Assembly: GCF_040649515.1 (NCBI RefSeq)
Contig: NZ_JBEZFP010000144.1
Span: forward strand, 1 to 22,909
DNA from: Yinghuangia elevatio
Lineage (GTDB): Bacteria > Actinomycetota > Actinomycetes > Streptomycetales > Streptomycetaceae
Length of the DNA stretch: 22,909 nt
Direction of reading: 5' to 3'
Shown: piece after piece, positions 17,887 to 22,909 of the stretch
Layout of the letters: every line of letters starts with the position of its first letter
Position numbering within the stretch: position 1 is the first letter of the stretch
Notes under the pieces: model-generated
Database searches by the model: none
What the model saw: only the letters and a program-made list of their open reading frames with translations
Told to the model about the DNA's origin: nothing
Translations under genes and position numbers: made by a program

Positions 17887-18180
17887 ATCGCGCTGCTCCT
17901 CTTGGGGTTCCCGGGCGCTGGTGCCATGCCGAGCGCGTGATCGGCCGACCTCGATTCGGCACAGGGCCTGGCCTCACCCGGTCAGCAGGCTTGTCAATCT
18001 CCAGTCACCATGGCTCATGAATAGACAGAATGTCCAGCCTCGGGATTCCTCTTCCAGGCCCTCGCGTTCGCGAAGGCGCTTCGCTCTCCCTGCCATCACC
18101 GTCGGCGCAGCCGCGCCCGCGCGCCAGGATGCGGCAGTCCCGCCTGCGGCGGTTCGAGCGGAACTGCCGCACCCTGGAGG
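17887..18180. other. Gap between SDR and binding lipoprotein
   Basis: These 294 nt hold the terminator hairpin of the upstream lipoprotein gene (18124-18177) and a consensus -35 TTGACA on the minus strand (17992-17997) with no clear -10, possibly the SDR promoter. No operator copy and no gene were seen. Confidence 0.5.
18124..18177 (-). terminator. Terminator after the Peripla_BP_6 lipoprotein
   Basis: Arms of 15 nt (18124-18138 and 18163-18177) pair with a single mismatch, and a further 4 bp (CCGC/GCGG) extend inward. The hairpin starts 4 nt after the lipoprotein stop and separates that gene from the SDR downstream. Confidence 0.75.
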
Positions 18181-19485
18181 TCAACCGGTCGCGACGACGA
18201 ACTTCTGGGTTGCGGGGTCGTACTTCCACAGCCGTGGCGGCAAGTTGCCGTGCGGGGTTTCGCGGGTGTACGTGGCGGCGTCGGCGAAGCCCGGTATCGG
18301 CAGCGAGCCGAGGGTGAACCCGGCGTTCTGGAAGGTCTCGTAGTTGAGGTCCTTGCCGGCCTTGTCGGCGATGGCCTTGAACAGGTTCAGGTTCTGGCAC
18401 GCGGCGCCGAGGGACGCTCCCGGGGTCGGGGAACCGCTCGGCAGCAGGGCGGGGTCACCGATCTTGCCCTTGAGGTCCGGGGCCGCCGCTTCGACGGCGG
18501 CGATGCAGGGCGCTGAACCTCCCGCGTCCCATTGCCCGTTGAAGCCGACCGCAGCTGCGTCGGTCAATGTGCTGAAGTCGTGCTTGGCTTTGTCGTTGGT
18601 GTAGCCCATGGCCGGGCCCACGTCGGTGAAGAGCAACCGTGGGCGGTACTTGGTCTGTTCCAGGACCGGGGGGAACGACGCGGCGATGCTGCCCACCAGG
18701 ACGACTGTGTCCGCGCCGGATGCCTGGAACTTCTGGATGAACACGCCGGTCTGCTGGCCCACAGCGGCCGGGTCCTGCGCGGGGGCGTCGAGGACGGCGG
18801 TCTCCACCGGGGTGACCCCCAGTTTTTGCAGGGCAGGGACGACGGTGTCCTTCATTACCGCCTGATCGTAGATGTTGGATATGACCGCGACCTTTTTGCC
18901 CGCCAACTCGTTGTTCTTCGCCACCAGGCTCAGGCCGTCGGCGAGTTCGTCTCCGCCCCGGTAATAGGCGAACCAGGGGGCTTGGGCGGTGGCGTAACGC
19001 TTGGCGGTGAGCTGCCCGCCGATGACGGCGGTCTTGTTGGTCTGCACGTAGCACAGCGGCTCATCGCCGTTGAAGCTGCCAAGGACCGCAAAGACCTTCT
19101 CGTCCTGGGTGAGCTTGATGCAGGTCTCCTGCGCGGCGGCCGGCGAGATCAGGTTGACCTTGCCGTAGACCGGGACGATCTTGCGGCCGTTGATGCCCCC
19201 TGCGTCGTTGATCTTCTTGATGAGGGTGTTGTACGCAAGCTCGTAGTCGCCATGGTCGATGTTGACGAACTGCCGGACACCGGCCAGGTCCGGGTACGTG
19301 ATGCCGATCTTGATGGTGTCCGCGGTCACGCCCGGCGCGATCTTGGGTGCGGGCGGCGCGGCAGGTCCGCCGGAGGCGCTCGGCGGCGCGTCCTTCTTCT
19401 CGGCGGTGCAGCCGGTCACGATCAGCGCGGCGGCCGCGGCGAGCACGATCGCCGCGCGCCCTCTGGCACGTTGCGGTGCGAACAT
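18181..19485 (-). CDS. ABC transporter substrate-binding lipoprotein, Peripla_BP_6 (branched-chain amino acid type)
   Basis: The product has 434 residues and is a surface lipoprotein. A hydrophobic signal ends in the lipobox IVTGC, giving lipidated Cys26. The mature part begins VTADTIKIGITYPDLAG and continues with NDAGGINGRKIVPVYG and an ETCIKLTQDEKVFAVLG block, the pattern of leucine/urea/amide-type binding proteins. AAAGGA precedes the ATG. No LivHMGF-type permease or ATPase gene is adjacent, so it is another orphan binding protein. Such proteins in actinomycetes are often found beside acyl-CoA and steroid genes, where their ligands are aromatic or hydrophobic acids; no ligand can be named here. 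It is divergent from the rhamnosidase and shares the operator-containing region. Confidence 0.88.
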   Translation of the reverse strand: MFAPQRARGRAAIVLAAAAALIVTGCTAEKKDAPPSASGGPAAPPAPKIAPGVTADTIKIGITYPDLAGVRQFVNIDHGDYELAYNTLIKKINDAGGINGRKIVPVYGKVNLISPAAAQETCIKLTQDEKVFAVLGSFNGDEPLCYVQTNKTAVIGGQLTAKRYATAQAPWFAYYRGGDELADGLSLVAKNNELAGKKVAVISNIYDQAVMKDTVVPALQKLGVTPVETAVLDAPAQDPAAVGQQTGVFIQKFQASGADTVVLVGSIAASFPPVLEQTKYRPRLLFTDVGPAMGYTNDKAKHDFSTLTDAAAVGFNGQWDAGGSAPCIAAVEAAAPDLKGKIGDPALLPSGSPTPGASLGAACQNLNLFKAIADKAGKDLNYETFQNAGFTLGSLPIPGFADAATYTRETPHGNLPPRLWKYDPATQKFVVATG

Positions 19486-19698
19486 ACGAGGTGGTCCTTT
19501 CTGATCGGTGCGCGATGCGGGGCCTACTCACCGGACGCACGCAAGGCGGCCGATGTCGGGGCCATTTCCGGGAGTTCCTGTCGGCCGGGGGCGCGCAACC
19601 GCCGAACCATGGCGGGTGAGTCGAGCATCGGAATCGACCGAGTGCGAAGGGGATGGAAAGACGACGTAGTACTGCCCAGGCTTTACGCGTCGAGCGGG

Positions 19699-19728
19699 TT
19701 GACTATCGGAGTGCGTGGAGCGTAGCCC
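19699..19728 (+). promoter_or_regulatory. Candidate distal promoter P1 of the rhamnosidase gene
   Basis: TTGACT (19699-19704), an 18-nt spacer and TAGCCC (19723-19728) point rightward, and the operator at 19735 starts 6 nt later. The -10 is weak. It would give a leader of about 400 nt. Confidence 0.35.
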
Positions 19729-19734
19729 CCATAG

Positions 19735-19748
19735 GTTGCACGCGCTAC
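19735..19748. promoter_or_regulatory. Operator copy 5 (GTTGCACGCGCTAC)
   Basis: It matches the consensus GTWGCRCGYGCWAC fully and is flanked by G and C to make 16 bp. It lies 250 bp before the lipoprotein gene and 393 bp before the rhamnosidase gene. Confidence 0.7.
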
Positions 19749-20015
19749 CCATGCGGCGCCCGCTTTTCCGGCACGCTCCGAACACGCTCTTCGCGAAGCT
19801 TGCGCCGCTCGGCCCTCAAGGCGGCGAGCGTCCGCGCGTTGACCTGCAGCGTTGTCGCGGACTGGCGCTCTCGGCGGTATTGGACGTCGATCGCACCAAC
19901 CCGGTCATGGCGGAGTCCCACGAGGCGGGAGGGGTCAGCCTCGTGCCTGAGGCACCTACAAACCACTTGCGTATCGGTTACGCGAATACTCTGCGGGAGT
20001 CGTCGTCAGCATGGT

Positions 20016-20021
20016 TATGAT
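20016..20021 (+). promoter_or_regulatory. Candidate proximal -10 of the rhamnosidase gene
   Basis: TATGAT is a near-consensus -10 hexamer, without a clear -35. The operator at 20029 begins 7 nt downstream, over the expected start site, as at the other regulated promoters. Confidence 0.45.
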
Positions 20022-20028
20022 GCGCAAG

Positions 20029-20042
20029 GTAGCGCGCGCAAC
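20029..20042. promoter_or_regulatory. Operator copy 6 (GTAGCGCGCGCAAC)
   Basis: One half is perfect and the other carries the A-for-T change also seen at 12265. It ends 98 nt before the rhamnosidase start codon, the closest of all copies to its gene. Confidence 0.75.
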
Positions 20043-20140
20043 CTCGGTGCAGCCGAAAGGAGGCGCCGTCCAGAAGATGGCCGCATCGTGCCCACGGCCA
20101 AGCCGCCCCCCAATTCGACATCTCGGCAGGCAGGATCCTC

Positions 20141-22828
20141 GTGCCCAACACCCCAATCGAGCCGACTCCCCGTTCCACAACCCGCCCCGGTCGTCTGCGC
20201 GTCGAGCACCTCGACGCCCCACTAGGACTGCATGTACGGCGCCCTCGCCTGTCGTGGCGCCTGCCTGACGGCGCGTCACGCCAGTTCGCGTATCGGCTAC
20301 GCACCGAGGCGTGGGATTCGGACCGCGTGGATTCGGACCAGTCCGTCCTGGTGCCCTACGCCGGGCCCGCGACGCGGTCCGGCGAACGGGTCGTCTGGCA
20401 GGTCAAGGTGTGGACCGACCAGGGCGAGAGCGAGTGGTCCGCGCCCTCGTCATGGGAGGCCGGGCTTCTGGAGCGGAACGACTGGGTCGCGCAGTGGATC
20501 GAACCGGACGAAGGCGGAGCGCCACTCCCGGCAGGACAGCGGCCCGCGTACCTGCTGCGCCGCGACTTCACCGTGCCGTCACCGGTCGTCCTCGCCCGGT
20601 TGTACGCGACCGCGCACGGAATCTACGAGGCATTCCTCAACGGATGCCGAGTGGGCGACCTGGAACTGACGCCCGGATACACCGCCTATCGCGACCGGCT
20701 CCAGGTCCAGACGTACGACGTCACCGACCTGGTCGCCGAGGGCGCCAACACGCTTGGCACGGTGTTGTCCGACGGTTGGTTCCGCGGCCGCGCCGGTGCG
20801 ATGCGCATCGCCGACAGTTTCGGCGAACACACCGCGCTGCTCTGCCAGTTGCACGCCGTGCACGACGACGGCTCGGTCACGGTCATCGGCACCGACGGCT
20901 CCTGGACCACCTACGCGGCCGAAATCCGGGCAGCGGACCTGATGGACGGCGAGAGCCACGACCTGCGGCGCCGCGTCCCCGGCTGGTCCGCGCCCGAGTT
21001 CGACGCGTCGTCGTGGGCCAAGGCGACGGTCGTGACCGAGGGGCTGTACGGCGAGTGGGCTCGCCTCACCGACTCCCCCGCACCCCCCGTGCGGCGCGTG
21101 GAGGAACTGCGCGCGGCGTCGGTGAGGATGCTGGAGACCGGCGCTCAGATCGTCGACCTCGGCCAGAACATCAACGGATGGGTCCGGGCTGCGGTCCCCG
21201 CAGGGGATGAGCTGACCCTCACGCACGGCGAAGCACTCGGCGTCGACGGCGATGTGACGACTGATCATCTGCGCGGCCAGGAGTTCCTGACCGCCGAGCC
21301 GCTGCCCGCGGGGCAGGTGGATCGGGTCGTCTCGGCAGGCGGCGACGACGAGGTGTTCGAGCCGCGGCACACCACCCACGGCTTCCGGTACGTACGCGTC
21401 GAAGGCGCCCAACGCGCGCTCGCCACGGACGACGTGACCGGCGTCGTCGTGCACACCGACCTGCGTCGCACCGGGCACTTCGCCTGCAGCGACGACCGGA
21501 TCAATCGGCTCCACGACATCGCGGTGTGGAGCTTCCGCGGCAACGCGTGCGACATCCCCACCGACTGCCCCCAACGCGAACGCGCCGGCTGGACCGGCGA
21601 CTGGATGCTCTACATCCCCACCGCCGCCTTCCTGTACGACGTCGCCGGATTCTCGGTCAAGTGGCTGCGCGACCTTGCCGCGGACCAATGGGACGACGGC
21701 TGCCTCAGCAACTTCGCCCCCGACCCCGGCGGCCGCGCCGTCCAACACCTTCCCGCCGAAATCCTGGAGATGTTCGCGGGCTCCTCCGCATGGGGCGACG
21801 CCTCGGTCATCGTTCCCTGGGAGCTGTACCGCGTCTACGGCGACCTCGACGCACTCATCGAATTTCGGCCGATGATGGTCCGCTGGGTCGGCTTCGCCGC
21901 CGAACGCGCCCGCACCCGGCGCCACCCAGACCGCGCAGCCGCCCGGCCCGCCCCCGCACCCCACGAGCAGTTCCTGTGGGACGCGGGCTTTCACTGGGGC
22001 GAATGGACCGAACCTGGCGCCGTGGACGACGACTTCCGCACCGCCGACCAAGGCGCGGTCGCCACCGCATACCTGTACCGCTCCGCATCCCTGCTGGCCC
22101 GCATCTCGGAACTGACAGGGCATCACCAGGACGCCGAGCGGTTCCAGCTCCTCGCCGACAACGTACTGGCCGCTTGGCGCGCCGAGTTCATCACCGCAGA
22201 CGGGACATTGACACCTCACACACAAGCGACCTACGTACGGGCGCTCGCCTTCGAACTGGTGCCGGAGAGCCAACGCGCAGCCGCCGCAGACCGGCTCGTC
22301 GGCCTCATCCGCGAGGCGGGCACACACCTGGGCACGGGATTCCTGGCCACGCCGTACCTGCTGCCCGTGCTCGCCGACGCCGGGCGCCTGGACGTCGCCT
22401 ACGAACTCCTCTTCCAGGACACCGAACCGTCCTGGCTCACCATGATCAACCGGGGCGCCACCACCATCTGGGAGGACTGGAACGGCATCGACGAGAACGG
22501 GCGCCCACACGCGTCCCTCAACCACTACAGCAAGGGCGCCGTCATCTCCTTCCTCCACACCCGCATCGCCGGAATCCGTCCACCCGCCGACCCCGACCCG
22601 CACACCGCGGGCTACCGCCGATTCCAGATCGCCCCCACGCCGGGCGGCGGACTGACCTGGGCCGAAGCCCAGTTCGACTCCCCATACGGCACGATCACAT
22701 CCGCCTGGCGCATCGAAGACGGCCGGTTCGCCCTAACGGTCACCGTCCCACCCGGCACCGAAGCCGAAGTAGCCCTCCCGGACGGCCGCACCTTCCTCGC
22801 AACGCCGGGAACACACCACTACGGGTAA
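20141..22828 (+). CDS. GH78 family alpha-L-rhamnosidase
   Basis: The product has 895 residues and is an inverting alpha-L-rhamnosidase. Domains in order: an Fn3-like segment (20-115), the rhamnosidase N-terminal carbohydrate-binding jelly roll (about 130-300), a second beta-sandwich (to about 425), the (alpha/alpha)6 catalytic barrel (about 430-780) and a C-terminal beta-sandwich. The acid loop is DCPQRERAGWTGDW, with Asp475 and the probable acid Glu480. Glu778 in TTIWEDWNG is the likely base, and NHYSKGAV follows as usual. The GTG start has AGGA 5 nt upstream. There is no signal peptide, so it acts in the cytoplasm. It releases rhamnose from pectin fragments, flavonoid glycosides or saponins; no rhamnose catabolic genes lie in the window. 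Confidence 0.95.
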   Translation: MPNTPIEPTPRSTTRPGRLRVEHLDAPLGLHVRRPRLSWRLPDGASRQFAYRLRTEAWDSDRVDSDQSVLVPYAGPATRSGERVVWQVKVWTDQGESEWSAPSSWEAGLLERNDWVAQWIEPDEGGAPLPAGQRPAYLLRRDFTVPSPVVLARLYATAHGIYEAFLNGCRVGDLELTPGYTAYRDRLQVQTYDVTDLVAEGANTLGTVLSDGWFRGRAGAMRIADSFGEHTALLCQLHAVHDDGSVTVIGTDGSWTTYAAEIRAADLMDGESHDLRRRVPGWSAPEFDASSWAKATVVTEGLYGEWARLTDSPAPPVRRVEELRAASVRMLETGAQIVDLGQNINGWVRAAVPAGDELTLTHGEALGVDGDVTTDHLRGQEFLTAEPLPAGQVDRVVSAGGDDEVFEPRHTTHGFRYVRVEGAQRALATDDVTGVVVHTDLRRTGHFACSDDRINRLHDIAVWSFRGNACDIPTDCPQRERAGWTGDWMLYIPTAAFLYDVAGFSVKWLRDLAADQWDDGCLSNFAPDPGGRAVQHLPAEILEMFAGSSAWGDASVIVPWELYRVYGDLDALIEFRPMMVRWVGFAAERARTRRHPDRAAARPAPAPHEQFLWDAGFHWGEWTEPGAVDDDFRTADQGAVATAYLYRSASLLARISELTGHHQDAERFQLLADNVLAAWRAEFITADGTLTPHTQATYVRALAFELVPESQRAAAADRLVGLIREAGTHLGTGFLATPYLLPVLADAGRLDVAYELLFQDTEPSWLTMINRGATTIWEDWNGIDENGRPHASLNHYSKGAVISFLHTRIAGIRPPADPDPHTAGYRRFQIAPTPGGGLTWAEAQFDSPYGTITSAWRIEDGRFALTVTVPPGTEAEVALPDGRTFLATPGTHHYG

Positions 22829-22853
22829 GAGCGACCCGAGGGGGAGCGCCGCG

Positions 22854-22887
22854 CCGGCGTCTGGACGAGCCCCGCGCTGCACGCCGG
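22854..22887 (+). terminator. Possible terminator after the rhamnosidase
   Basis: CCGGCGT (22854-22860) and ACGCCGG (22881-22887) form a 7-bp stem with a 20-nt loop 25 nt after the stop. It is weaker than the other hairpins, and the window ends shortly after. Confidence 0.3.
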
Positions 22888-22909
22888 GCACCACAACCGC
22901 GGGCGCGGC

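Larger units (their letters stand above)
19486..20140. other. Divergent intergenic region, binding lipoprotein / rhamnosidase
   Basis: These 655 nt contain two operator copies 294 bp apart (19735 and 20029) and candidate rightward promoters next to each. Short open frames occur (for example 19751-20020), but none has a ribosome site or recognisable content, so I call no gene. Confidence 0.55.

Noticed and set aside
16515..17927. A 470-codon open frame on the minus strand covering both SDR genes
   Set aside because: Only its last part (from 17006) codes for SDR sequence. The upstream part is out of frame with the real SDR at 17071-17886, and its Ser/Pro/Thr-rich translation is typical of a GC-skewed shadow.
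19745..19966. Minus-strand 73-codon frame rich in Arg/Glu, considered as a regulator remnant
   Set aside because: The basic, coiled-coil-like end (RAERRKLREER) is suggestive, but there is no helix-turn-helix pattern and no ribosome site.
19751..20020. Open frame of 89 codons between the two operators before the rhamnosidase gene
   Set aside because: It has no ribosome site, starts within the operator flank, and shows no recognisable domain or actinobacterial codon pattern that I could trust.
20579..22603. A 674-codon open frame antisense to the rhamnosidase
   Set aside because: It is a high-GC mirror frame with Val/Gly/Asp-rich low-complexity content and no domain; the sense strand has full GH78 motifs.

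Overview
The window is very GC-rich. Its genes have high third-position GC, GTG starts, four-base gene overlaps, a Tat-type secretion signal and actinobacterial lipobox signals, and two genes belong to F420-dependent enzyme families. Together these point to a Streptomyces-like actinomycete; the genus cannot be settled from the sequence. I see no rRNA, tRNA, CRISPR array, transposase or integrase.

Layout from left to right: (1) a Tat-exported, cholesterol-oxidase-type flavoprotein on the minus strand (103-1857); (2) an orphan solute-binding lipoprotein of the peptide/oligosaccharide class on the plus strand (2480-4051); (3) two minus-strand F420-type genes, a luciferase-like oxidoreductase and a DDN-type deazaflavin reductase (4103-5673); (4) a complete Leloir galactose operon, galT-galE-galK-galM, with four-base overlaps throughout (6203-10675); (5) a converging GH1 beta-glycosidase (10739-11911); (6) a plus-strand GH43 and GH2 pair (12491-16534); (7) a minus-strand block with an orphan branched-chain-type binding lipoprotein, an SDR dehydrogenase and a decayed second SDR (16630-19485); (8) a GH78 alpha-L-rhamnosidase (20141-22828). 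Strong hairpins lie at 10699-10734, 14022-14047, 16539-16587 and 18124-18177.

The main discovery is a 14-bp palindromic operator, GTWGCRCGYGCWAC (core GTAGCGCGCGCTAC, CG centre as in LacI-family sites). It occurs six times plus one degenerate copy, and only between genes: in front of the sterol oxidase (2131), the galactose operon (5862 and 5900), the GH1/GH43 divergence (12227 and 12265) and the lipoprotein/rhamnosidase divergence (19735 and 20029). At the galactose and GH1 promoters the two sites are exactly 38 bp apart and bracket the promoter in the same way, although the promoters point in opposite directions. The regulator gene is not in the window.

Read as one regulon, the genes can remove rhamnose, galactose, glucose and xylose or arabinose from a substrate, catabolise galactose, and oxidise a 3-beta-hydroxysterol. 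That combination fits catabolism of plant steroidal saponins or glycoalkaloids, whose sugars hang on the sterol 3-OH. A plain pectin/arabinogalactan regulon is the conservative alternative. The shared operator is visible in the sequence; the substrate is inference.
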